Source: Lingula anatina (Eukaryota; Brachiopoda; Lingulata; Lingulida; Lingulidae). Taken from it: 34,805 nt of DNA. Of the stretch, positions 1 through 8,862 are shown piece after piece. The translations under genes were made by a program, and so were the position numbers. The notes under the pieces were generated by a model. That model worked only from the letters and a program-made list of their open reading frames with translations. It was not told the origin of the DNA and did no database searches. Position 1 is the first letter of the stretch. Every line of letters begins with the position of its first letter. The DNA lies in contig NW_019773830.1 of NCBI RefSeq assembly GCF_001039355.2, forward strand, positions 6,868-41,672, in the 5' to 3' direction.

Positions 1-330
1 TTCCTAAGGTGCCCCCTATCAAATGATAGTCAAGTGGTTCCGACATTATTCCTTAATTTGATCTGGTTCAGGTTTTCGTCTATGACTACCATTGGTGTTT
101 TGGTACCAATGTGGTATCTACTCCAAATACTGATGCTGTCAATTGCCCTTGTCACTTTAGACCCGGCATATGCTTCGTCGTAGGCCTCTTCTGGATATCT
201 GTAAACTCTGTTTTGACTAATTGGGCGGTACAGGTGAAATCTGACCTCAATAAAGAAAGCCACGCAGTTTCAGTGTTCTACCCAGAAACGGCCATGGCCC
301 CCAATTCATTAGAGAAACAGACGACGATGC
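1..330 (-). pseudogene. Decayed mariner/Tc1 (IS630-type) transposase fragment
   Basis: Read on the minus strand from about 300 downward, the translation follows the central part of an IS630/Tc1/mariner transposase. It shows a V-E-H-then-stop remnant of the usual EHW block, a degraded FTDE motif now reading FIEVRF, then RFHLYRP, RVYRYPEEAYDEAY, SISIW and GTKTPMVVIDENLN. These match in order the family pattern of the first catalytic Asp, the R-x-W/Y stretch, SVMVW and the VxIDGNL strand. An in-frame stop lies before the first motif and another near position 20, and the DDE acidic residue itself is lost, so it cannot be active. It sits in the third intron of the bark-like gene; the C-terminal third would be left of the window. 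I considered it as a bark exon and rejected that because the motifs are transposase-like. Confidence 0.6.
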
Positions 331-1047
331 TTTGCTGTATACAGTGGGTGCCTCGGAGGTCGTTTGGTGTTCTTACCTGCTAAAACCAGTTTGGTGTTCG
401 CTAAGGGCTTTGAAAAACGCATTTTATTGGCAATTTACCCCTCGTTCTGAACGGACTAAGTGTTTTTTGTTTAGTTGCAGCAGCGTATCCCGAAAGACAG
501 TGGGTCCTGTACCATGTAGGTAAGATTTTGATAAATTGGGGGTGACCTCTGTGTAGGTACATCAGTCTGGGCATTACTCTATTAAACTGTGGGGACCGTT
601 CCATTTGGCGCTATGATCTGTCTGGTTATGTCTGTCTTTTTCGCGCCATTCTGCCTTAGATTAACAAATTTGTAATGCAATACTTGACTCATCTTACGCA
701 CTGCAAAACTGACCGCTTGCATGCAAAATTTCAAATTCTTCTATGCAATGGTTGCCGAAATATGGATACTTTTTTGACAGAACCAAGCTTTGCCTAAGCC
801 AAGCTTTGATCAGCCCAAAGGAACACTACCCAATTAAATCACTGCAAATTACATAATGTAGCAGCACAACAGACATGAAAGTCAGTTAATTGGTAGTGAC
901 ACACCTGACTACACACTTTTACATTCACAAATCTGATATGAGATCGGAGTTTTTTGAAAAAAGAACATATTTTTACCTAGGTATACCTTCGAAACTGAAA
1001 TATTCCATATTAAATGTCAAGTCTGTATAAATATTATTTTAATAACA
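331..1047. other. Intron sequence with no recognised gene
   Basis: Part of the third intron of the bark-like gene. The short open frames here show no recognisable domain. The stretch nearest the transposase fragment may be more of the same dead element, but I could not place its end. Confidence 0.4.

Positions 1048-1089
<42 letters not shown>
1048..1089. repeat. (ATT)n microsatellite
   Basis: About fourteen ATT units in a row, uninterrupted, in intron sequence. Confidence 0.95.
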
Positions 1090-1090
<1 letters not shown>

Positions 1091-1330
1091 CGAATTGTTA
1101 ATATTATCATTCTAAAACGCTGACTATCCATATACATGTATTAAAGGATTATGTCAGTAAACGAATATATGTTGAAAGTAACCTTCTCACCGGGCCTACA
1201 GAAATATTTTTCATTAAATAATCGCAGATATTTCTCTGACTATTCACTGTGCACATTTCTTTGCACGTACCTATGTCACCATTGAAACGGTCTCTACCAG
1301 AAATGAGTTAATAAGGGTGACTTGACTTAC

Positions 1331-1875
1331 CTGAGAGCACGACGTCTGTAACCCCAGATGAAGGTCCGTACTGTCAAAGCTGACTATGAGCGGTTCTCCA
1401 TCAGGAACCGTTGTTTCCGGCGTGAGGCACATCTTATAGGAAGGAAGTGGTAGTGTCCGGTTGTAATATACTCCTGCCTTGTTGACATTAGATATCTGAA
1501 CATTGTTCATTGCTAGGTCACCACCAAAGCTTCTGAACGAAACCCCGTTGCTCAAACTGTCGAAGTAACTATTGTTGATTATCGCATGCCCAGCTATATC
1601 TCTGAGTAGAACGCCATTACCGATTACATTTGTAATATTGAGGTTATCAAGCACAGGCGGGATTCCAGTAACAGATATGGCTGCTGCATCATTGGAGTGT
1701 GTCCCGATGTTAGGAAGACCTGCGAATTCGATGTCTACATATTGAAGATCACTTACTCCTGGCACGGAGGTGTTAGTCACCAGCTCTATCCCAGACCAGT
1801 ACTTGGCTGTTTCGTTGGGATTCCCACGATAACCAGTGTAACCTGAGCACTGCAGCCACACATCTTGACTGTGAA
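1331..1875 (-). CDS. Bark-like exon 3 (SRCR end and beta-helix)
   Basis: The acceptor TTTTCAG lies above 1875 and the donor GTAAGT at 1325-1330. The first two bases complete a Leu codon with exon 2 and continue HSQDVWLQC, the canonical end of an SRCR domain. About 170 residues of beta-helix repeats rich in Asn, Ser and Gly follow. The exon ends in phase 0 at CSQ. Confidence 0.87.
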
Positions 1876-2702
1876 CTGAAAAACAAAAGAATAACATGGA
1901 CGAACATTGAGGAATACTGCACTGCCCAAAAAATTAGCGAACATGTAGAAAATCATATATTCAAAATAATACGTTTATTTTCAACTAGAAGAGCACTCGG
2001 ACAGCGCAGACCTCTGAGAACCTCGGAGAAATTTTGGTACCAGCTTAGTTGTCAGCACGGTCATTGCACAAAGGGTCAAAGTCATTGGCCGTATCTTGCA
2101 ATGGTGACGAATCTTTTTAAGATACTTGGATCCAGATGTTGAACCAGGTCACGAACCCCAACCAAAATCTAATCACCTTTTTTCATCAAAATACATACAT
2201 AATTTATTTAAATAGAATATAGATCGCTTCATCGTCTTCGTCTGAAATAGCTTATAACACAAATGTAGACCTCATGAACTAATCTATTTTAATCTCTATA
2301 TACGTAGACAGTAACGCGTCTTCTCGTGAAAGGGGCAATTTTTGTAGAGAGCAATACTCCACACGCTGCCAACTATAGAGACTAGTCCCGCCTATGTTTG
2401 TTAATTTTATCCATACTAGGCAGTCAATCTAATTTTGAATACCAATATTTAGTTTACATGCCAAAATCACAACATCAATGGCTTAATTCGAAATATATAT
2501 TGGGGAAAGGCCCCCTCCTCACACACCTCTGCTGCCCAAGGCAGTCGGAGCGCGGGCTATAATATTATGTTTTAAAAACCCCTGCCCACTTTTTTCACGT
2601 CAACACAGGTAGGGACGGGCTGGTTCTTCTTTTATTCCTTCTTCTACTTCTTTTTCATCTTCTTCTTTTTTTCTTTTTTCTTTTTATTATTATTATTATT
2701 TT

Positions 2703-2754
<52 letters not shown>

Positions 2755-5700
2755 CAAAAACTGGTCAAAAGTTAACACTTTTTGAGACCTAGTCGCGTTG
2801 GATCAACGTTGAAAACAGGTTGAAACGTTGAATTGCCGTTGTTCTGCCTAAATGCAACGTAAAATCAACGTTGATCCAGCCACGTCAAAACACCGTCATA
2901 ATGTGACGTTGACTCAACGTTGTTTTTTGGTCATTAACACAACCTTGCAGACATGGATTGTAATTTAAAATATTAATTATTGAAAACGTGATACTTTGTT
3001 TATTTATAATGTAACTAACTTTATCAAAATAATCAAAAAAGTGTTAAAAGTAAAAGTGACAGTTGTTTTCTGTCTTTAGTGAACTAGTGAATTTTCTTAA
3101 CTTGTTATTCAGAAATACATTCCAATAAACTGAATTCCTTGCAAGGTCAGCTAACACTAGGATGAATAAGTTGCTGTAAATGTGATGGAGTGAAGTTAAT
3201 AAAGTTGACAGTTCTCGGTAACCTGTTATAACAGGTTGAGGTGACTGTACATGTGACTTTGTGACTTCGCATCCGAGGCCTGTCATTCTTTAAAAGAACG
3301 GACCACCCCTTCAAATAATCCTGGATAAGCCCCTGTTGTACTATATATTTATCTTAATATTTTAGCTGTTTATTTATTTCATTTCATTGTCATTTCATCT
3401 TAGTTTCTTAATTTACCTTTATAAAGGAACGTTAAATGGATTTTACAATAAGTCGCCATAGGTTTTCAGTCAGGCTTTATACGATGTCAACCATAAATGA
3501 TCGATCATTAATGACAGTCGAGGCTAAAGTCGGAGGCAGTCAAAGCACTACACAAAGGCAATCGGTGTACCTGACGTACGGTACGCGGTACTATATTTTT
3601 GTCCATCAGGTAGAGGGCCCATCGTGACAACCAATGTTCATTAGTATAATGTGAAAGCTCATTTATAATAACACAATTTACATAGCACTTGTGTCGCCCG
3701 CAAATATCTCATACTATTAAATAAATAGTCAAATCGCATCAAATCATTTTAATATGGGCAGAAATTATCAGAAATAACCATAAACCATTAATATTGACTT
3801 ACAATCTCTTTACAAAGATAACTTTATTGGTTTATTTTCCCCAAAAATGCCTTAAATTTAACCTCAGGTGACCAATCTCATTTGATCAAGGTCATCCAAT
3901 ATTAAAAAAATATTGTCACTGATTTCTTTAGAACTATCCTTCAGTTGGATAATAATAAATAAATTACTGCCCTATCCTATTTTATTTTCACATTATGGAC
4001 GTTTTCCTCCCCTATCCCCATCTTTTTATATGCGACCATTGAAGCAACATGGTGTTATATAAAGACCATTTACATAAAAAAAAAGATTTGACAATTTTAC
4101 CAAACAGATAATGATTCCTGACTAAATGAGCTTTCACATGATTCCTATGAAACTTGGTCACCCAATTCGTACAGACAGGCCAAAATTTAGGGGTCTACCT
4201 GAAGGAGTGTTGGAAGTGTTTGATTTTTAATTCAAGTTCATATTTCGATATTGCAAAATCTGGCAGCCAGCATCCAGACAGAAGATGCTGAAGTGCAAAC
4301 GAAAGCTCCCTATTGCATGAGTGCATTATGATGGCGGACTCTCAAGGATCTAGATGGAATGTACAGAAAAGTAGAAAATAACACGCACCGTCCCACCACA
4401 TTTTAAAATTTTCCTGACGAGAAGCACAATACTTTTTAGACTTTATATTGATGAAGAAAGCTACTATAATATAAGCACGAATATGAAATAATATATGGAG
4501 AAGTAAAAAATAACACGTTAATATTACAACGTACTTACGGCAGTTGTGTACACGGACCCCATCATGACGGCAGTCCCATAGAGAGTCCTCGTGTCCATTA
4601 CATCTCACGTTATTGAGTAGAATATTCCCAGTACCACCGCCTCTGTTATTTACTCTGGTACAAGTTTTGTATCCCAGCATCCTAGCAGCAACTCTGGTGT
4701 TGTAGTAGGAGCGGTACCAGTACCATGGCCAGCCATCCTGACAAACAGTGCCGTAGCTTCCTGGAATATACATACCCGTGGTATACACTATACATTTTAC
4801 AACACAATTTTGGGATATGTATTTTAGGAACGTATAAGTACTTTGTCACAGCAACAGCCGAGCTCGACGATATTATCCAGTATGCCAACTTTAACCAGAC
4901 CATATATGTTTTTTTTTAATAAGAGAGAAAAAGTTATTTTCTGACACAATGCTCAGTGGAATGCTTTTTTATGGGGGCAATTTACCCAAATATGGCTAAA
5001 AATCGTCATTTTGGGTTTTTTATGTCTAGTTATTGGTTAAATATGTACCTAACGTTTAACAGAATAAGATTTTTTACATTTTGAACAAAAAATAAGTTTT
5101 TATGAGGATTCTGATGCTGCACACATCGGCACCGGTAGCCTGGTCTATGCCCCGCCTTCGTTGGCATGGGTAAACTCGGTGGGCGGGCCTAAGCAGCATC
5201 AGCACGACTAGAGAAACAATAGAGCAGGGATGCGCCATACCCCCTTTGTCATAAACAGCGATCGGCAAAGCATTGCCTATTGTTCAAGACCTTTATTTTA
5301 AGAGAAAATCTCTCACCTACATTTCTTATCTACGACATCGCCAATGGCACAGAGAAGTCTTTATTCAATAACCTACAGGGTACAACAATGCACATGTAGC
5401 TAATATCCTCACAGCACACATGAAAATATTATAGCCGGTAGTTTCGTATTCAACGGCATAGGCAATACCAAATAACAGCATAACACGAAATTCCGTTATA
5501 ATTGACAAGATTTTTTGAGAAATTAAGATGTAAAATTAAGTGTATATATCTTGGCTGAAAATTATGTAGTTCCCATAGATCCAGATTAAAAACGTTTTCT
5601 ACAGGCCAGCTGTGTAGATATCGATGTATACTAATGATCACTCCTCCTATGTATAGCAAAATAAAAAAGGCTTTTATGCTACTGAAAAAAGGCTCTCACC

Positions 5701-8700
5701 ATAAACTTGGGCTCACTGCGACCTCTGCCTGGTGAGACAATTCACACCCAATCCTAATATAGAAGTGCAAATGAGGTCACATAATTACTCTTAAAATGTT
5801 TACTATAAGCTTTATTTGATTATTTTAGGGTCCAACATAAAGAACTTTGTATCAAAGTTTCACTTTCATGGAACCATGAATAATAACAAATAATTCATCG
5901 TCTAACCCAAAAAAGGCATAAACGTTACTCACTTTGAAAATTCAGCCATCACTGGTTCTTTAATCTATCTCCAACAGGTATAAGGTTGTAAAAATCATTA
6001 TAATCTTCGGTATAGAGCAGCTATTGTTTATTTATTTATTTTATTTATTTATTTATTTATTTTTTTTTTGAGCGACTTTGCTTGTCACTGAACATTATAA
6101 AAGGGGGATACACCCTACTGACACTAAAATAAGCATTAAATAAACCGTTTTCCAATTGTGTTCCAAATGTCATATCACAAATGTCAAACTATCATGGAAT
6201 CACATACATTTTTCAGTCAGCAACAGAAAACCCTGTTATGTTGCACCAATATGCGTCACGCAGTATTAGCCATGTCGCCAATTTATAAAAAACATGCTTA
6301 CGTCATACATTAATTCACTATGACTGAAACACTACAAAAATATCGGAACGTGATATAAAATTAAAATAATATGGCCAGGAACATATACGTTACAGGCACA
6401 TAGGTTACCATTTAGGCGTTTTACATTATGATTAGACAATGTAAATATAAAAGTGAGACAGCCGTGGATTTTTGTTCTATACACAATAATTTTCATATGC
6501 ATCGGGTTTGGGTGTTTAGCTTCATGCTATAAGTTGCTTATAAATCTAGACGGTAGAATAAACTTATATTTGATTTTATAAATTACAAAGTACAACAGAA
6601 AGGCACGCAATGGTTGCGCAAGGGACTTCCTGTCCCACTCATGTCCAGTTTAAGCTCTGGAGACACTCTTTCTCCTTTCTCCTTCCCCTAAACAAAATGG
6701 AACAATACGCTTTCTTAAGAAAATATAATAGTATACATGTGCAGCATATCATCCTGGTCTCCAAATTATACCAGTTATCTGTATTTATGCTTGCTAAAAA
6801 AAGGACAGCCAACATTTTCTTCTCTTCCTTCATATCTCAAAGAAAAAATTAAACAGAGAAAGATATATATTTTTAAAAAAGCTTTTAAAGGTACACGACT
6901 AGTAAAAATTATATATAACAAAAACAGCGATATGTGACAAGGTCCAGCTATTTGCCATCCATGCTACAGATTATGGTTAAATTGATTTTGCGTAATATTC
7001 TATTATTGCAGCGTGATGCTAAGTAAATATCATTATTCCTGTGCATTCCCACCATCCTTACACACACACAAACGCACACACACATACATACACACTTTAG
7101 TAAATTCATAGATATACATGTACCAGTGTTATGGGTAAGGTATAAAAGCTGTATTTCACCTGACTGAAATTTAATGAAAACACCACGAACAAGACTTGTG
7201 AAGATTCTTTTGTCTATAGCTATTTATATTAGTTTGATCTTACCATCCAATATTTCATCTGCTTGCAGTCAGATTTCATCAGGGAATGAGGTTGTGACAG
7301 GTATGACAACCTGTCACCCCCTCTGGTGTGCTATTTGCTCAGATCCCCCCCCCCTTGCCTGCCCCTCCCTTAGAGATAGAGAAGGAAAAAATCAGAGTGG
7401 CTTTTAGAAACTGTGGTTACCCGGAATGGGCTATAAAAGAAGGGGAAAAGAAAGGAAGAGAAAAACAACAAAGGCCCGAGAACATGACTGAAAAAGAAAA
7501 ACCCAAAGGATATGCAGTACTACCTTACATGAAAGGGGTTAGTGAAAAGCTAAAAAGAGCATTCAGAAAAAGGAATGTAGTATTACACCATAAGGCAGGA
7601 CAGACACTAAGAGGCATCCTAGTATCCCCAAAGGACAAATTAGACCCAGGAGAACAGTGTGGAGTTGTATACCAGTGTGAGTGTCAGGTGTGTGGAGAGA
7701 AATACATCGGAGAGACAGGACGTTCCTTAACTGAAAGAATCGCTGAACATCAAAAATCGATCAAAAAACATGATAAAAAATCTGCCCTCAGCCAACACCA
7801 GGAACAGACAGGGCATTGTATAACATCAACAACCATAGAAGACATAATAATCTTGGAAAGAGAGCCACGAGATCTACACCGGAAAGTTCTTGAAGCAATT
7901 AACATCCGCTTACATGGGGCCAAGTTGAATCGGAATGATGGGACTGAGCTACCCAACCTCTACCTACCACTCCTAAGGGAGGGGCAGGCAAGGGGGGGGG
8001 ATCTGACCAAATAGCACACCAGAGGGGGTGACAGGTTGTCATACCTGTCACAACCTCATTCCCTGATGAAATCTGACTGCAAGCAGATGAAATATTGGAT
8101 GGTAAGATCAAACTAATATAAATAGCTATAGACAAAAGAATCTTCACAAGTCTATTATAATAACATAGCTAATGAAACTGTTCTACACCACGAACAAGGG
8201 TTTTATCTAACTTCTAATAATACAACACGAAACGGTAAGTTGATACAACCTGATGGCAAGAAATAAAGGCTAAAAACCAAACGAGTTTCACAAGCTTACC
8301 TCCGAACAAAAGCTCTAAACGCCCTACGTGACTTGAGGTGAAGTCTCCCGCAAGGCGAACGCCGTCAAACCAAATGGGTGTGCTGTCGCGGTGTGCTGGA
8401 ATATTGGGTGTATCAGCGGCGGTGAAACGAATTCGTTGACCAGACTGCCCTCTGGCTACCAGTCTTCCCCGGACACTCAAGGTCACCCCAGGGTCAAACG
8501 TAACAGTCACGCCAGGCTCTACCGTAAGCGTGATGCCCGGGGGAACGATAATCGAAGAATTGACGTAGAACGGTTGATCACTACGTCGTAACGTCAAATC
8601 CGCGCTCAGTGAGGTGTCAATGACGGTGTCAGCGTTGGAAAAACTGAGACAAATCGTGAAAATTAAAGTAAAAGACAAGAGTGATTGAACGCCCACTCCG

Positions 8701-8711
8701 GCTAGATCCAT
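1331..8711 (-). CDS. Protein bark beetle-like, 5' part of gene (three exons, 393 codons)
   Basis: Coding exons are 8300-8711, 4539-4760 and 1331-1875, joined on the minus strand. All junctions are GT-AG and the phases fit exactly (1, 1, 0), giving 393 codons with no stop. Residues 1-27 are a signal peptide with a hydrophobic core. Residues about 50-110 form a beta-helix-like stretch with paired VEPGVTVTF and VRGRLVARG strands. Residues 118-221 are one SRCR domain split over all three exons (GRLEL, GTVCQDGW, CNGHEDSLWDC, HNCLHSQDVWLQC) with six cysteines. Residues 222-393 are Asn-rich right-handed beta-helix repeats (NLNITN, IINNSYF, MNNVQISN). From family knowledge, the order signal peptide, beta-helix cap, SRCR, beta-helix is that of Drosophila Bark/Anakonda, a large transmembrane protein of tricellular epithelial junctions. 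The remaining exons would lie left of base 1. The identity rests on remembered architecture, not a database hit. Confidence 0.78.
2681..2756. repeat. Compound microsatellite (ATT)n (TG)n (GA)n
   Basis: Adjacent runs of ATT, TG and GA, preceded by a pyrimidine-rich stretch from about 2630. Confidence 0.95.
2786..2925. repeat. CAACGTTGA-rich short repeat, possible MITE
   Basis: The motif AACGTTGA occurs repeatedly. TGGATCAACGTTGA near 2797 is answered by its reverse complement TCAACGTTGATCCA near 2865, so the block has inverted ends about 80 bases apart. A further GTTGACTCAACGTTG follows near 2906. This looks like a small non-autonomous element or minisatellite; the class is not known to me. 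Confidence 0.55.
3263..3335 (-). mobile_element. hAT-like element end, copy 1
   Basis: Read on the minus strand it starts CAGGGGCTTATCCAGGATT and continues to GACAGGCCTCGGATGCGAAG. The second copy at 18224-18297 shares CAGGGGC, ATCCAGGATTATT, GGTCCG and CCTCGGATGC at matching spacing. A CAGGGG start resembles the terminal repeats of hAT elements. Only one end is visible here, so it is probably a truncated or worn copy. Confidence 0.6.
4539..4760 (-). CDS. Bark-like exon 2 (SRCR core)
   Basis: The acceptor is TTCCAG just above 4760 and the donor GTAAGT just below 4539. The exon has 222 bases: two bases, 73 codons and one base. It encodes SYGTVCQDGWPWYW through DSLWDCRHDGVRVHNC, the centre of an SRCR domain. 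Its phase matches both neighbours, which supports direct splicing to exon 1 across the retroelement-bearing intron. Confidence 0.88.
5108..5205. other. GC-rich block with nested inverted repeats
   Basis: An island of clearly higher GC in AT-rich intron. The outer arms TGATGCTGC and GCAGCATCA are perfect complements near 5110 and 5190. Inside, CCCCGCC and GGCGGGC can pair around a TTCG, and TATGCC and GGCATG offer an alternative pairing. It could be a structured RNA, a SINE head or a MITE core. I do not recognise it. Confidence 0.35.
6022..6068. repeat. (TTTA)n microsatellite and T run
   Basis: About ten TTTA units followed by a run of T in intron 1 of the bark-like gene. Confidence 0.9.
7061..7096. 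repeat. (CA)n-rich microsatellite
   Basis: Imperfect CA repeat with AACG and TACA interruptions, about 100 bases left of the retroelement. Confidence 0.9.
7180..7193. repeat. Target site duplication, left copy
   Basis: ACACCACGAACAAG, identical to 8185-8198, flanks the Penelope-like insertion. Confidence 0.85.
7192..7373 (-). repeat. PLE inverted terminal repeat, left arm
   Basis: Reverse complement of 7973-8153 with few differences (a longer C run and single-base changes). It begins AGACTTGTGAAGATTC and ends at CCCCTCCCTTAG. Because it lies antisense to the coding core, the hammerhead-like motif in it is on the minus strand. Confidence 0.9.
7373..8014 (+). pseudogene. GIY-YIG endonuclease domain of the PLE (C-terminal part of the RT-endonuclease polyprotein)
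   Basis: An open frame from the inner edge of the left arm to TAA at 8012-8014. It shows a PLE-type GIY-YIG nuclease: GVVYQCEC, then VCGEKYIGETGRSL about ten residues later, an Arg in LTERIAEHQ, a HQEQTGHCI stretch, and a Glu in LEAINIRLH in the place of the metal-binding acid. The two CxC-type Cys pairs beside GVVY and YIG fit the PLE branch. A Lys/Glu-rich linker precedes it. The reverse transcriptase that should lie upstream is missing, and the only ATG ahead of it (7328) lies in the left arm, so this is a remnant. The nuclease frame itself has no stop and the key residues are present, which suggests a rather young insertion. Confidence 0.87.
7973..8153 (+). repeat. PLE terminal repeat, right (sense) arm
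   Basis: Inverted partner of 7192-7373. It contains a 9-bp hairpin (8028-8036 with 8043-8051, arms GTGACAGGT and ACCTGTCAC) and, directly after, the hammerhead-like core at 8057-8101. Confidence 0.9.
8057..8101 (+). ncRNA. Candidate hammerhead ribozyme in the PLE terminal repeat
   Basis: The core CTGATGA (8063-8069) is followed by a hairpin (ATCTG 8071-8075 with CAGAT 8084-8088) and then GAAA (8089-8092). These are the conserved hammerhead boxes in the right order and spacing. After GAAA comes TATT, where A-T-A-T (8092-8095) is self-complementary and could form a minimal stem III between two molecules, with cleavage after T8096. Stem I would pair CATTCC (8057-8062) with GGATG (8097-8101) with one bulged T. 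An extra unpaired A at 8070 is a blemish. From recalled literature, Penelope-like elements carry minimal hammerheads of this kind thought to act as dimers. Activity is inferred, not shown. Confidence 0.6.
8185..8198. repeat. Target site duplication, right copy
   Basis: ACACCACGAACAAG, identical to 7180-7193. It marks the right border of the Penelope-like insertion. Confidence 0.85.
8300..8711 (-). CDS. Bark-like exon 1 (start codon, signal peptide, SRCR start)
   Basis: ATG at 8709-8711 opens a signal peptide (core LLSFTLIFTICLSF, likely cut after SNA). It is followed by DTVIDTSL and the DPGVTLSVRG strand pair. The donor after GGA-G (GTAAGC at 8294-8299) leaves one base, which completes a Gly codon with exon 2. 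Exon 1 ends inside the SRCR domain at RLELLFG. Confidence 0.85.
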
Positions 8712-8842
8712 CTTTCACTGTGAGCTAAAGGTATCCTATATGAACGCCGTCAATCACTAACGCTGACTGGTAATCATAATAGAAGAATGGAAGAAAAGAA
8801 AACATTTCCACGCGATAAACATTTACACCCGATAAACTTGGT

Positions 8843-8862
8843 CACGTGCCACGTGCCACGTG
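8843..8862. promoter_or_regulatory. Three tandem CACGTG E-boxes upstream of the bark-like gene
   Basis: CACGTG occurs at 8843-8848, 8850-8855 and 8857-8862 with an exact 7-base period, about 130-150 bases upstream of the bark-like start codon. The hexamer is the palindromic E-box bound by bHLH-zip factors of the MYC/MAX/USF type. A regulatory role is inferred from position and spacing only; no TATA box or mapped start site is visible. Confidence 0.5.

Larger units (their letters stand above)
1876..4538 (-). other. Intron 2 of the bark-like gene
   Basis: 2,663 bases with no coding sequence that fits the gene. It holds a microsatellite cluster, a CAACGTTGA-rich repeat and one end of a hAT-like element, listed separately. 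The short open frames at 3044-3286 and 3436-3627 show no recognised domain. Confidence 0.8.
7194..8184 (+). mobile_element. Truncated Penelope-like retroelement (PLE) with inverted terminal repeats
   Basis: A 991-base insertion bounded by an identical 14-bp direct repeat. It has near-identical inverted arms of about 180 bp (7192-7373 and 7973-8153) around a coding core for the GIY-YIG endonuclease typical of Penelope-like elements. The reverse-transcriptase part is absent, so the copy is 5'-truncated, with the left arm in reverse orientation. Family knowledge: PLEs often end in terminal repeats (PLTRs), lie in mixed tandem or inverted arrangements, and can carry hammerhead ribozymes in those repeats. 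The right arm, in sense with the ORF, carries such a motif. The left arm is the partial inverted PLTR. About 31 bases beyond the inverted arm (8154-8184) belong to the right end only. Confidence 0.88.
4761..8299 (-). other. Intron 1 of the bark-like gene
   Basis: 3,539 bases between the signal-peptide exon and the SRCR core exon. It holds a GC-rich structured block near 5108-5205, TTTA and CA microsatellites, and a Penelope-like retroelement near the exon 1 side. The exon 1-exon 2 phase match argues against any further coding exon inside. Confidence 0.8.

Noticed and set aside
30-263. An additional bark-like exon
   Set aside because: The translation follows IS630/mariner transposase motifs with stops and a lost catalytic Asp.
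5074-5268. A 64-codon minus-strand frame in the GC-rich block
   Set aside because: Exons 1 and 2 of the bark-like gene join in phase without it, and no domain is recognisable.
7174-7407. A signal-peptide-like plus-strand frame (LLSIAIYISLILPSNISSA)
   Set aside because: It lies in the left inverted arm of the PLE; the same sequence occurs on the minus strand in the right arm.
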